64,000 nucleotides of DNA from Bacillota bacterium (lineage in GTDB: Bacteria > Bacillota > Clostridia > DSM-8532), in the NCBI GenBank assembly GCA_023415825.1, contig JAEZJF010000018.1, positions 300,833-364,832 on the forward strand, read 5' to 3'. The notes below the pieces were generated by a model. That model worked only from the letters and a program-made list of their open reading frames with translations, was not told the origin of the DNA and searched no databases. The translations under genes and the position numbers were made by a program. Of this stretch, positions 8,299 to 17,127 are shown one piece after another. Position 1 is the stretch's first letter. Every line of letters begins with the position of its first letter.

Positions 8299-8327
8299 AC
8301 TATATAATGAGAACAATCTCATTTCAA
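8299..8327 (-). promoter_or_regulatory. Promoter of glycerate kinase
   Basis: On the minus strand TTGAAA (8322-8327) and TATAGT (8299-8304) are separated by exactly 17 bases. The predicted start lies near 8291, about 30 bases before the coding region. Confidence 0.6.
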
Positions 8328-8409
8328 CCCTAGTTTTAGCATTATTGATATTATACTCGTTCTTTTTACTGAATTCACCCCAATAGGGCAACATTGTATC
8401 TTCTGCTTG

Positions 8410-9300
8410 TTAATTCTCTCGGCCTATTTTTGTGTTTGCAATTTTCTCATAATATTTTGCAATTGCGCTATGATCGTCCTGTCCGCATCCGTCGGCATGC
8501 AAGGTCTGAAGCATTTCCATAACAGATGCTGTCAACGGCAAAGGCGCACCTACACTATGACCTGTCTCCAATGCATTATTTAGATCCTTGATATGAAGAT
8601 CAATTTTAAATCCCGGTTTGTAATTGCCTGCCATGATCATGGGAGCCTTTGCATTGAGGACTGTGCTTCCTGCAAGACCGCCTTTAATGGCTTCAAAGAC
8701 CAGATGGGGATCCACTCCTGCTTTTTCCGCCAGCATGAAGGCCTCGGAAACAGCTGCAATATTCAGCGCAACAATGACCTGATTGGCCAGTTTTGTGGTA
8801 TTTCCGGCACCAATATCCCCACAGCGCACCACTGATACACCCATGGTCTCCAAAAGCGGCTTGAACTCATCAAAAACCTCCTTATCACCACCCACCATAA
8901 AGGAAAGGGTTCCGTCAATGGCCTTTGGTTCACCTCCGCTGACAGGCGCATCCAGCATTCTTACACCTTTTTTAGCCAGCTCTCTTGCGATTTCCTGGGA
9001 TGCAATAGGACTGATGCTACTCATATCAATAAAAGTAGATCCTTCTTTTATACTCTCAATGACGCCGCCTTCACCGAGCATAACGGATTTTACCTGGGGT
9101 GAGTCAGGCAGCATGGTTAAGATAACATCGCAATTGGCCCCGATTTCTTTGACACTGGCAGCTATTTTTGCACCCACTGCCGCCATTTCGGCTGCCGTAT
9201 CCTTGTTTGAACTAAAAACCGTTAGGTCATACCCCGCTTTTAAAATATTCTTGGCCATAGGCTTCCCCATGATTCCCAAACCGATTAATCCAATCTTCAT
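8410..9300 (-). CDS. garR: 2-hydroxy-3-oxopropionate (tartronate semialdehyde) reductase
   Basis: GarR-type enzymes reduce tartronate semialdehyde to D-glycerate with NAD(P)H. The 296-residue protein has the beta-hydroxyacid dehydrogenase layout: Rossmann motif GLGIMGKPMAKN (residues 7-18), the substrate signature DAPVSGGEPKAI (about 117), and the catalytic lysine in GAGNTTKLANQV (about residue 171). The ATG at 9300 has AAGGAGT upstream. It precedes glycerate kinase, which has its own promoter. Related family members (3-hydroxyisobutyrate or glyoxylate reductases) cannot be fully excluded, but the glycerate kinase neighbour supports this call. Confidence 0.88.
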   Translation of the reverse strand: MKIGLIGLGIMGKPMAKNILKAGYDLTVFSSNKDTAAEMAAVGAKIAASVKEIGANCDVILTMLPDSPQVKSVMLGEGGVIESIKEGSTFIDMSSISPIASQEIARELAKKGVRMLDAPVSGGEPKAIDGTLSFMVGGDKEVFDEFKPLLETMGVSVVRCGDIGAGNTTKLANQVIVALNIAAVSEAFMLAEKAGVDPHLVFEAIKGGLAGSTVLNAKAPMIMAGNYKPGFKIDLHIKDLNNALETGHSVGAPLPLTASVMEMLQTLHADGCGQDDHSAIAKYYEKIANTKIGREN

Positions 9301-9489
9301 AAGGTAACTCCTTCAAAATAGATATCCGGGACAGCGTTGGATGCCTCAACTTATTTTATCATATATGCCGGCTATATGCTTATCTGCATTGACATTGAAC
9401 ATTTTTTTCATTTTTCCATTTATATTGTATAATTAAAATATCCTGGTTTTAAAATAATGTTTCTGTTTTTTATTCCTTCGAGGTATTTT

Positions 9490-10374
9490 ATGTTGGACAT
9501 ATACTATTCAAATTCCGATACGGCCATCCAATACGAGCATAACAGAACCAATAACTACGCTGCCGATTTCCATTTGCACAACAGGTTTGAGATTTATTTC
9601 TTTATAACCGGTTCTGTGAACTATTTTATTGAGAAAAATATCTATCCTCTCAAATATGGGGATTTGTTTGTCATGAACAGCCACGAAATACATAAGCCCT
9701 CTTTCCTTAACAATCAAACCTACGAAAGAATCACCCTTCATTTTGATCCTGCCATACCCCAATTATTCAATACCGGCAGTTTTAACCTTCTCAATTGCTT
9801 TTTAAATAGGCCCATAGGAGAGCAGAATAAAATTAATCTCAGTCCAGAGCAGATTAATGATGTTCTGCGGATTTTTCAAAAGCTGGAGAGCTTGAAAAAC
9901 GGATCGTCAGAATCTTTAAAGATACTTAAGCTATCTTATTTTATAGAACTTCTTGTTTTTCTCAATAATGCGTTTATGAACAGTCATTTAATGGAAGACC
10001 ATTCCAACATTCCAGAAAAGCTAATACCGATACTTGATTATATCAATAAAAATCTTGAGGGCGACCTTTCTTTAGAATTTCTTGAAAAGAGATTCTATAT
10101 TAATGGCTCATACTTGAGCAGGCTCTTTAAAAAGAGCACAGGCAGCACCATACATGAGTATATTATCTATAAAAGGATATCAAAGGCCAAAAAGCTCCTT
10201 GCAGAGGGCTTCAGCGCCACAGAGTCCGCTTTTATGTGCGGCTTCAATGATTTTTCGAATTTTTCGAGGCTGTTTAAGCGTACTGTAGGGGTTTCATTGC
10301 GGCAGTATAAGACCGAAGCGAAAAACAGTTTCAGTCCTATTGTGAATACAACATGGTTTGATCAGCCTACATAA
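9490..10374 (+). CDS. AraC-family transcriptional regulator
   Basis: This 294-residue regulator has an N-terminal cupin-type sensing domain (FHLHNRFEIYFFITG near residue 28) and a C-terminal pair of helix-turn-helix motifs (about residues 190-285) with the family signature CGFNDFSNFSRLFKRTVG. I place the start at ATG 9490, because GAGG lies at the right distance and the upstream in-frame codons are poor start sites. It stands directly before four co-directional catabolic genes, and a 21-base-spaced direct repeat lies in front of their promoter. It is therefore probably their activator. The inducer is unknown but is likely a sugar or sugar derivative. Confidence 0.88.
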   Translation: MLDIYYSNSDTAIQYEHNRTNNYAADFHLHNRFEIYFFITGSVNYFIEKNIYPLKYGDLFVMNSHEIHKPSFLNNQTYERITLHFDPAIPQLFNTGSFNLLNCFLNRPIGEQNKINLSPEQINDVLRIFQKLESLKNGSSESLKILKLSYFIELLVFLNNAFMNSHLMEDHSNIPEKLIPILDYINKNLEGDLSLEFLEKRFYINGSYLSRLFKKSTGSTIHEYIIYKRISKAKKLLAEGFSATESAFMCGFNDFSNFSRLFKRTVGVSLRQYKTEAKNSFSPIVNTTWFDQPT

Positions 10375-10378
10375 AAAG

Positions 10379-10409
10379 TCAAAAAAAGCAATGTCATAAT
10401 CAAAAAAGG
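10379..10409 (+). promoter_or_regulatory. Candidate AraC-regulator binding site (direct repeats)
   Basis: TCAAAAAAAGC (10379-10389) and TCAAAAAAGGC (10400-10410) are direct repeats 21 bases apart, two helical turns. They end just upstream of where the -35 element of the next operon should be. This is the usual geometry for AraC-type activators. The -10 element TATAAT is at 10436-10441, and no good -35 is present, consistent with activator dependence. Confidence 0.5.
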
Positions 10410-10488
10410 CCAAGTTTTAAGCTTTAACTGTACAATATAATCAAGGTATGTTCCACTTTAAATAATTAAAATTTGGGGGTCAAGTTTT

Positions 10489-11346
10489 ATGAAGTTTGGA
10501 GTTTTTTCTGTGAGCATGCCTGAGTATGACATTGAGCAGACGGTCAAGGTCTTAAAGGAGCTCGGCTACAATGGCGTCGAGTGGAGAGTCAATAATCCGC
10601 CGCCGAAAGAAAAGCCCGAGGACTACAGCTACCAAAGGAGATATTGGTCTTTCAACCATAGTACCTTGGACATCAATGACATTGAAAATGAAGTTGTTAA
10701 AGCGAAAAAGCTCTGTGATGAATATGGGCTTGATATCATTTCGTTAACCACTTATTTAAAACCTCACGAAGCAGAATCCGTTGAAAGGGTATTGAAGGCT
10801 GCCGCAAAGGTGGGCTGTAAAAATATTCGGGTCTTCCCTCCTAATTATGATGAAACCGAAAATTACCGCACTCTGTTTGCACGAACCATAGAAGAATTAA
10901 AGGTTCTTGAGCGCTTAGCCGCCCAATACGATGTACGCATCAATCTTGAAATTCACATGGGCAATATTATTCCAAGCGCAAGCGCCGCCTACAGGCTGGC
11001 GTCAAATTTCAATGCCCGACATATCGGAATCATCTATGATCCCGGCAATATGGTCCATGAGGGTTTTGAAAACTACAAATTGGGCCTGGAGCTTTTGGGC
11101 GAATACCTGGCCTATGTTCATGTGAAAAATGCCGTGTGGAATTTAAGCGAGCCTCTGGAAAACGGTGCTCAGACCTGGAAGGCCTCATGGACCCCATTTA
11201 AAAAGGGATGCGCCAACCTGACCAAGCTCATAACCGTTTTAAAAGGCCTAGGCTATGATGGTTACCTGTCCATTGAAGACTTCTCCAATGAAGAGGATAC
11301 CTTAAGCAAGCTAACGGACAATATTGAGTTTTTAAAAAGCATATAG
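10489..11346 (+). CDS. Sugar phosphate isomerase/epimerase-like TIM barrel (first)
   Basis: This 285-residue protein has the xylose-isomerase-like TIM barrel (AP endonuclease 2 family) with expected metal ligands: Glu in NLEIHMG (about residue 154), Asp in IYDPGN (about 187), His in AYVHVKN (about 211), and Glu in SIEDF (about 264). The family includes epimerases, isomerases and lyases acting on sugars and inositols, so the exact reaction cannot be named. GGGGGT precedes the ATG. It leads a four-gene run with a second TIM barrel and two Gfo/Idh/MocA dehydrogenases, suggesting joint action on an oxidised sugar or glycoside. Confidence 0.85.
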   Translation: MKFGVFSVSMPEYDIEQTVKVLKELGYNGVEWRVNNPPPKEKPEDYSYQRRYWSFNHSTLDINDIENEVVKAKKLCDEYGLDIISLTTYLKPHEAESVERVLKAAAKVGCKNIRVFPPNYDETENYRTLFARTIEELKVLERLAAQYDVRINLEIHMGNIIPSASAAYRLASNFNARHIGIIYDPGNMVHEGFENYKLGLELLGEYLAYVHVKNAVWNLSEPLENGAQTWKASWTPFKKGCANLTKLITVLKGLGYDGYLSIEDFSNEEDTLSKLTDNIEFLKSI

Positions 11347-11359
11347 GGCGGTGGAAGAA

Positions 11360-12214
11360 ATGAGCAAATTCATATTAAGCGCTTTTGCCGATGAAATTGA
11401 TTCGGATTTAAAGACCCAGATGGATGTTCTGGATGAGCATGGCATCAAATTCATTGAGATGAGAGGGGTAAATGGCAAAAACCTGACCCAGTATTCTCTG
11501 GATGAGGTGCGGGAGATCAAAAACCAGCTGGATGCGCGAGGTTTCAAGCTGTCCGCGGTTGGTTCACCCATAGGCAAAATAAAAATAACCGATGACTTTG
11601 CTCCACACCTTGAGCTGTTCAAGCATACAATAAAAATCGCAAAAATAATGGAAACTCGCTATATTAGAATGTTCAGCTTCTTTATCCCTGCCGGTGAGGA
11701 TCCCTTAAAATACAGGGATGAGGTTATGAACCGGTGGATTAAGTTCATTGAAGCCGCAAAAGGCTCCGACCTCATACTTTTGCATGAGAATGAGAAGGAA
11801 ATTTACGGGGACACGCCCGAAAGGTGCCTTGATCTATTAGAGACCATGAATTGCGATTATCTGAAGGCTGTGTTTGATCCGGCAAACTTTGTTCAATGCT
11901 CTGTTAAAACCCTTCCAGCCCTGACTCTTCTTAAAAAGCATGTGGTCTATATGCACATCAAAGACGCCGTATACAGCGATCACCACGTTGTTCCCGCAGG
12001 CTATGGTGAGGGTAAAGTAGAGGAGATTCTAGCAACCCTTTATCAAAACGGTTTTGAAGGTTTTCTGTCCCTGGAGCCCCACTTGGGTGATTTTGTTGGT
12101 TTTTCTGATTTAGAGCCGACTTCCCATCTCAATAAAATGCCTGACGGCGGGCCAAAGCAGTTTGCCATTGCCACTGAGGCTCTTAAAAGAATCTTAGCAA
12201 GGATTGAAGGGTGA
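11360..12214 (+). CDS. Sugar phosphate isomerase/epimerase-like TIM barrel (second)
   Basis: This is a second member of the xylose-isomerase-like TIM-barrel family (284 residues from the chosen start). Putative metal ligands are Glu in LLHENEKE (about residue 142), Asp in VFDPANF (about 173), His in YMHIKDA (about 199) and Glu in SLEPHL (about 238). The ATG at 11360 is preferred over the in-frame GTG at 11351, because the GGTGG ribosome site is better spaced. It follows the first TIM barrel by 13 bases and the next gene starts seven bases after its stop, so this is one transcript. It is clearly diverged from the first copy, so the two probably act on different steps. Confidence 0.85.
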   Translation: MSKFILSAFADEIDSDLKTQMDVLDEHGIKFIEMRGVNGKNLTQYSLDEVREIKNQLDARGFKLSAVGSPIGKIKITDDFAPHLELFKHTIKIAKIMETRYIRMFSFFIPAGEDPLKYRDEVMNRWIKFIEAAKGSDLILLHENEKEIYGDTPERCLDLLETMNCDYLKAVFDPANFVQCSVKTLPALTLLKKHVVYMHIKDAVYSDHHVVPAGYGEGKVEEILATLYQNGFEGFLSLEPHLGDFVGFSDLEPTSHLNKMPDGGPKQFAIATEALKRILARIEG

Positions 12215-12220
12215 TGATTT

Positions 12221-13381
12221 ATGGATAAGGTACGGCTAGGGATTATAGGAATAGGAAATATGGGTTCTGCCCACGCCAAGAATCTGGTAAAGGGCGAGGT
12301 ACCCCATGCTGAGCTAACAGCTGTCTGCGACAGCGATCCGGGCAAATTGAAATGGGCCGGAGATAATCTGGACGACAAGGTTGGGCGCTACGATAACGCC
12401 GATGCTCTTTTCTCCTCCGGAAGCATTGACGCCGTTTTGGTGGCAACCCCTCATTACGACCACCCCGGTCTTGCCATCAAAGCCTTTGAAAAGGGCCTCC
12501 ACGTGCTCGTTGAAAAGCCCGCGGGTGTTTATACAAAACAGGTGCGTCAAATGAATGAGGCGGCACTAAAGAGCGGCAAGGTATTCGGTATCATGTATAA
12601 TCAGAGGACAAACCCTCTGTATCAAAAGCTTAGAGATCTCATTCAGGGTGGAGAGCTTGGGGAGATTCGCAGAACAAACTGGATCATCACAAACTGGTAC
12701 CGATCTCAAAGCTATTACAATTCAGGCGGATGGAGAGCGACCTGGGCCGGTGAAGGCGGCGGCGTGCTACTTAATCAGGATCCCCACCAATTGGATTTAT
12801 GGCAATGGACCTGCGGAATGCCTAAACGGGTTATGGCCTTTATGTCCTTTGGAAAATATCACGACATTGAGGTTGAGGATGATGTCACAGCCTATGTGGA
12901 GTATGAGAATGGCGCCACCGGTGTCTTTATAACAACTACCGCTGATACACCGGGTACAAACCGCTTCGAAGTAACCGGAGATCGAGGAAAAATAGTCATT
13001 GAGGAAGATAACCTTACCTTCTGGCGTTTGCGGACTCCTGAAAGGCAATTCAACAGGGAATACACAGGCGGCTTCGGCCAACCTGAATGCTGGAAATGCG
13101 AGATACCCATTACCGGTAAGAGTACTCAGCATGTGGGCATCATGAACAACTTTGTTGATGCCGTTCAAAAAGGCACTACGCTTCTGGCTCCCGGCATTGA
13201 AGGCATCAACGGTCTTAGTATCTCCAATGCCATGCACCTCTCGGCTTGGACAGGAACCTGGGCCAATATACCGGTCAACGAAGATTTGTTCTACGAGAAG
13301 CTCCAGGAAAGAATTAAGGACTCGACCTTCAACAAAAATTCTGATGGTGCCAAAACACTCAATGTTGAAGGAACGCATTAG
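12221..13381 (+). CDS. Gfo/Idh/MocA-family oxidoreductase (first)
   Basis: This 386-residue NAD(P)-dependent dehydrogenase has the N-terminal Rossmann motif GIGNMG (residues 10-15), the VEKP motif (97-100) with its essential lysine, and a C-terminal alpha/beta substrate domain with NQDPHQLDLWQW, containing the presumed catalytic histidine (about 190). Family members oxidise or reduce a hydroxyl of sugars, inositols or glycosides. Aromatic residues (several Trp in NWIITNWYRSQSYY and later) suggest a bulky, possibly glycosidic substrate. The gene begins seven bases after the second TIM barrel. The product is cytosolic; no signal peptide is seen. Confidence 0.88.
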   Translation: MDKVRLGIIGIGNMGSAHAKNLVKGEVPHAELTAVCDSDPGKLKWAGDNLDDKVGRYDNADALFSSGSIDAVLVATPHYDHPGLAIKAFEKGLHVLVEKPAGVYTKQVRQMNEAALKSGKVFGIMYNQRTNPLYQKLRDLIQGGELGEIRRTNWIITNWYRSQSYYNSGGWRATWAGEGGGVLLNQDPHQLDLWQWTCGMPKRVMAFMSFGKYHDIEVEDDVTAYVEYENGATGVFITTTADTPGTNRFEVTGDRGKIVIEEDNLTFWRLRTPERQFNREYTGGFGQPECWKCEIPITGKSTQHVGIMNNFVDAVQKGTTLLAPGIEGINGLSISNAMHLSAWTGTWANIPVNEDLFYEKLQERIKDSTFNKNSDGAKTLNVEGTH

Positions 13382-13420
13382 GGAGTTATTGTTTTAAGAA
13401 CCCTTGGGGAGGGTGACAAT

Positions 13421-14449
13421 ATGATGAAGCTTGGTGTGGCCGTCATTGGCTGTGGAGCTATATCAAAGATGCATTTGGAAGCAATTTCAAAAATCGATAG
13501 TGAGACATTATTGTATGCGGTTGATACTGATGAGAATAGAGCCCGGAAAGCTGCATCCGAATATGGATGCAGCTTTCATACCGATTATACTGAGGTTCTT
13601 AAGGATCCTGACGTTAACATCGTACACCTTTGCACACCTCACTATTTACATGCACCCATGGCCATTAAAGCCATGGAGAACGGAAAGCATGTTCTTACCG
13701 AAAAGCCCATGGCTATTTCAACCGATGAAGCCATTAAGATGACGGAGGTGTCCAGAAAGACCGGGCAAAAGCTTGGGGTCTGCTTCCAGAACAGATATAA
13801 CCCAACATCGGTCAAAATAAAAGAGATTTTAAATTCAGGAAAAGCCGGTCGGATAACAGGCGCAAGAGCTTTTGTCACATGGCATCGTGATGATGCCTAT
13901 TATACCGATAGCGGCTGGCGTGGGGCATGGGAAAAGGAAGGTGGCGGTGTCCTCATCAATCAGGCCATACATACCCTTGACCTTTTGCAGTGGTTTTTAG
14001 GTGATATTGAAAGCATCAGGGGAAACTGCTCCAAAAGTCTCCTTGAAAAGATCATTGAGGTTGAAGATACGGCCGATGCAGTGATCCGATTTAAAAACGG
14101 TATCAGTGCTATATTTTATGCCACTAATTGCCATGCTGAAAATTCGCAGGTTTTTCTTGAGCTGGTCTGCAGTAAAGCTGTTATAAGACTCGAAGGCGAT
14201 CTCACCATCAAATACAGCAATGGCGAATTAGAGCACTTTAATGATACCAACCCTGAAACAGGGGAAAAATCCTACTGGGGTGCCAGCCATAATCTCTTAA
14301 TCAAGGATTTCTACAGATGCGTCCTTTCAGGTGAGCCCTTCTCAATAGAAGGAGAAGAGGGCATAAAAGCCCTCCAAATGGTCAAAGCAATCTACACATC
14401 CTCAAAATCCTGTCAATGGGTCGACCAACTACAGCTTCCGTTCAAGTAA
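13421..14449 (+). CDS. Gfo/Idh/MocA-family oxidoreductase (second)
   Basis: This 342-residue protein has the same family plan as its upstream neighbour: a Rossmann glycine motif GCGAIS (residues 10-15), TEKP (93-96), and a C-terminal domain with NQAIHTLDLLQW holding the likely catalytic histidine (about 186). It also shares the WRGAWEKEGGG loop, similar to the WRATWAGEGGG loop of the first enzyme. Two such dehydrogenases in one operon would allow an oxidation on the substrate and a later reduction that recycles NADH. GGAGGG lies seven bases before the ATG. It is the last gene of the run and converges on the region 14429-14626. Confidence 0.88.
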   Translation: MMKLGVAVIGCGAISKMHLEAISKIDSETLLYAVDTDENRARKAASEYGCSFHTDYTEVLKDPDVNIVHLCTPHYLHAPMAIKAMENGKHVLTEKPMAISTDEAIKMTEVSRKTGQKLGVCFQNRYNPTSVKIKEILNSGKAGRITGARAFVTWHRDDAYYTDSGWRGAWEKEGGGVLINQAIHTLDLLQWFLGDIESIRGNCSKSLLEKIIEVEDTADAVIRFKNGISAIFYATNCHAENSQVFLELVCSKAVIRLEGDLTIKYSNGELEHFNDTNPETGEKSYWGASHNLLIKDFYRCVLSGEPFSIEGEEGIKALQMVKAIYTSSKSCQWVDQLQLPFK

Positions 14450-14626
14450 TGCCGCTTTTGCGTACATCCCCCATTCAGCGGTGGGATTATAATTCCAGTC
14501 AGCAAGCTCGAAACATCTGCTCTCACCTTTGGGGATGGGGTATTTATCCTTTATGCAATTCACAAATTTATCCCATTTTAAACCGCTCTCGCTTAAATGC
14601 GACAATTTGCTTTTCAAACCCCTCAA
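14429..14626 (-). CDS. Possible small protein or gene remnant after cellobiose phosphorylase
   Basis: An open frame of 65 codons starts at TTG 14626, right after a GGGAGG site and 20 bases past the stop of the cellobiose phosphorylase gene. Its product is rich in Trp, Tyr and charged residues (for example ELADWNYNPTAEWGMYAKAA). I do not recognise a family. It overlaps the end of the convergent oxidoreductase gene by 21 bases. It could be a real small gene of the operon, the tail of a degraded gene, or chance. The zero spacing between ribosome site and TTG weakens the case. Confidence 0.25.
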   Translation of the reverse strand: MRGLKSKLSHLSESGLKWDKFVNCIKDKYPIPKGESRCFELADWNYNPTAEWGMYAKAALLERKL

Positions 14627-14646
14627 CCTCCCAACATTAATAACCG

Positions 14647-17082
14647 CTAACCCAGAATGACCTCGATTTCATGCTCTTTTCCGTCATTGAATACGGGAAG
14701 GATGTTTCCCTCCAGATTTACTCCATCTACGCAGATGGATTTAATACCTTTTTCAACGTGGAAGGGGTTGGATACCTTAATCCTGTAGGTCGAACCTCTG
14801 AATTTTCTCCGAACAGTATAGCCGCTCCATTCCGACGGGATGCACGGGTTAACCATAAGTCCCTCATAGTCGGGATGGATTCCCAGAATCCATTGTGAAA
14901 TAGTGGTAAACGTCCATGCTGCCGTACCCGAAAGCCAGGAATTCTTGGCTTCTCCGGGCCTCACGGCATCCTTTCCGGCAATCATCTGGGAGTATACATA
15001 GGGCTCAGTCCTATGGATATCACTGATGTCTTCGATATAGGACGGGGTAATCTTCTTATAAAGCTCAAAGGCTCTGCCGCCTCGGCCCAAAACAGTCTCG
15101 GCACAGATGATCCAGGGATTGTTATGACAGAAAATACCGGCGTTCTCCTTATATCCGGGGGGATAGGAGGTTATTTCTCCGATATTTTTGTCATAACGCT
15201 CATAAGGAGGGTTATTGAGAACGATACCGTATTGGCATTCCAGGCGCTCCTTAACGGAGTCCAGAGCTTTCGTGGCAAGACCGTTTTCAACTCCGATTCC
15301 AGCCATGACACACATGCCCTGTGGCTCAATAAAAATTTGCGCTTCCCGGTTTTCGGTACTTCCGATTTTTTTGCCGAATGCATCATAAGCTCTTAAGAAC
15401 CAGTCCCCATCAAAGCCGTGTTTATACACTGTTTGCTTCATTTGGTCTATGAGCCTGTCGGCTTTCTCAGCCTGGTCATCCAGACCCTTATAGCGCAGCA
15501 GTGTCGAATACTCAGGTCCTATGAACACAAACAGGCCAGCAATAAAGACACTTTCTGCCACCCGCCCATCAGGGTCGCCATAGGTTTGGAAGGATTCGTC
15601 GGGGGTCTCGGAGAAGCAGTTCAGATTCAGGCAGTCATTCCAGTCTGCCCGACCAATAAGGGGTAAACCATGGGGTCCAAGGTTATTGGGCACATGATAA
15701 AAGGATCGGGTCAGATGCTCCAATAAGGTGGCTGTATGATTGGGATTGGAATCAAAGGGTACTGATTCATCCAAAATGCTGTAATCGCCTGTTTCCTTGA
15801 TATAAGCGGCAGTACCCAGAATAAGCCAGAGAGGGTCGTCATTGAAGCCGCCGCCTACATCATGATTTCCTTTTTTAGTCAGGGGCTGATATTGGTGATA
15901 ACAGCCTCCGTCGGGGAATTGGGTGGCCGCAATATCCAGAATTCTTTCCCGGGCTCTCTTTGGAATCTGGTGAACAAAGCCTAAAAGATCCTGATTGGAA
16001 TCTCTGAAGCCCATGCCGCGTCCAATGCCTGACTCAAAAAAGGAGGCACTTCTGGACATATTGAAGGTAACCATGCACTGATAGGGATTCCAGATGTTGA
16101 CCATGCGATTCAAGCGCTCATCCTGACTTTCCAGGGTATAGGACGAGAGCAGCTCATCCCAGTATTTCTGAAGCTGTGCAATTGCATTTTCAACTTGTTT
16201 CGTCGTCCTGAATTGATCCTGCATCTTTTTAGCCGGTAATTTGTTAATAACATTTAAGGCTGCCCATTTCTCATCAGCAGGATTCTCCACATATCCCAGA
16301 ACAAAAATAATGGTCTTTTCCTCTCCTGCCAGGAGCTTTAAATCAAAAAAGTGGGAAGCAACGGGCTGCCAGCCGCTGGCTACCGAGTTTGCTGGCTGTC
16401 CCTCCAAAACCGCCTTGGGACAATCCAGTCCGTTATATAGACCTATAAAGGACTCACGATCGGTATCAAACCCATCCATGGTAGTATTAGCCCAATAAAA
16501 AGCATAGTGGTTGCGGCGTTCCCTGTACTCTGTTTTATGGTAAATAGCCGAGTCATCGATTTCCACTTCACCGGTTGAAAAGTTGCGCTGGAAATTGGTC
16601 ATGTCGTCGTAGGCATTCCAAAGGCACCATTCCACAAAAGAGAACAGCTTAATATTTTTTTCCCTGTCGGATTTGTTCTTAATGGTAACCTGGTGCACTT
16701 CACCGTTAAATTTCAAAGGGATGAAGGAAAGCTGGCTCACCTGTATACCGTTCCGTTCCCCTACAATGTTTGTATAGCCCAGACCATGACGGCATTCGTA
16801 GGCATCGAGCTCCTTTTTTACAGGCATCCATCCGGGAGTCCAAATATCTCCGCCATCGTTTATGTAAAAGTAACGGCCACCGTTGTCTACCGGAATGTTG
16901 TTATAACGGTAGCGTGTCAGTCTTCGTAAACGCGCGTCCATATAAAAGCAATAGCCGCCCGAGGTGTTTGAAATCAAGCCGAAGAAGTTTTCATTACCCA
17001 GATAATTGATCCAGGGGTAGGGTGTTCGAGGTGTCTGAATGACATATTCTCTTCTGCTGTCATCAAAATAACCGAATTTCAT
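14647..17082 (-). CDS. Cellobiose phosphorylase (GH94)
   Basis: The enzyme splits cellobiose with phosphate into glucose 1-phosphate and glucose, saving ATP in anaerobic cellulose users. The 811-residue protein starts at ATG 17082, because AAGGAGG lies at ideal spacing there and clostridial cellobiose phosphorylases begin with the same MKFGxFDD. It keeps the N-terminal beta-sandwich, RRNHYAFY, SRSASFFESGIGRGMGFRDSNQ-type active-site loop (about residues 343-364), and RADWNDCLN with the general acid Asp480. It matches the recalled Clostridium thermocellum enzyme over its full length. It has no signal peptide, so it is cytosolic. It follows the LacI-type regulator by 45 bases and is probably cotranscribed with it. 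Confidence 0.95.
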   Translation of the reverse strand: MKFGYFDDSRREYVIQTPRTPYPWINYLGNENFFGLISNTSGGYCFYMDARLRRLTRYRYNNIPVDNGGRYFYINDGGDIWTPGWMPVKKELDAYECRHGLGYTNIVGERNGIQVSQLSFIPLKFNGEVHQVTIKNKSDREKNIKLFSFVEWCLWNAYDDMTNFQRNFSTGEVEIDDSAIYHKTEYRERRNHYAFYWANTTMDGFDTDRESFIGLYNGLDCPKAVLEGQPANSVASGWQPVASHFFDLKLLAGEEKTIIFVLGYVENPADEKWAALNVINKLPAKKMQDQFRTTKQVENAIAQLQKYWDELLSSYTLESQDERLNRMVNIWNPYQCMVTFNMSRSASFFESGIGRGMGFRDSNQDLLGFVHQIPKRARERILDIAATQFPDGGCYHQYQPLTKKGNHDVGGGFNDDPLWLILGTAAYIKETGDYSILDESVPFDSNPNHTATLLEHLTRSFYHVPNNLGPHGLPLIGRADWNDCLNLNCFSETPDESFQTYGDPDGRVAESVFIAGLFVFIGPEYSTLLRYKGLDDQAEKADRLIDQMKQTVYKHGFDGDWFLRAYDAFGKKIGSTENREAQIFIEPQGMCVMAGIGVENGLATKALDSVKERLECQYGIVLNNPPYERYDKNIGEITSYPPGYKENAGIFCHNNPWIICAETVLGRGGRAFELYKKITPSYIEDISDIHRTEPYVYSQMIAGKDAVRPGEAKNSWLSGTAAWTFTTISQWILGIHPDYEGLMVNPCIPSEWSGYTVRRKFRGSTYRIKVSNPFHVEKGIKSICVDGVNLEGNILPVFNDGKEHEIEVILG

Positions 17083-17127
17083 GATAAAGTCCTCCTTAAA
17101 AATCATGGACCATAAATATTATTGGGC

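Noticed and set aside
12797..13378. 193-codon minus-strand frame opposite the first Gfo/Idh/MocA gene
   Set aside because: It lies entirely opposite a clear oxidoreductase with intact motifs; no ribosome site.
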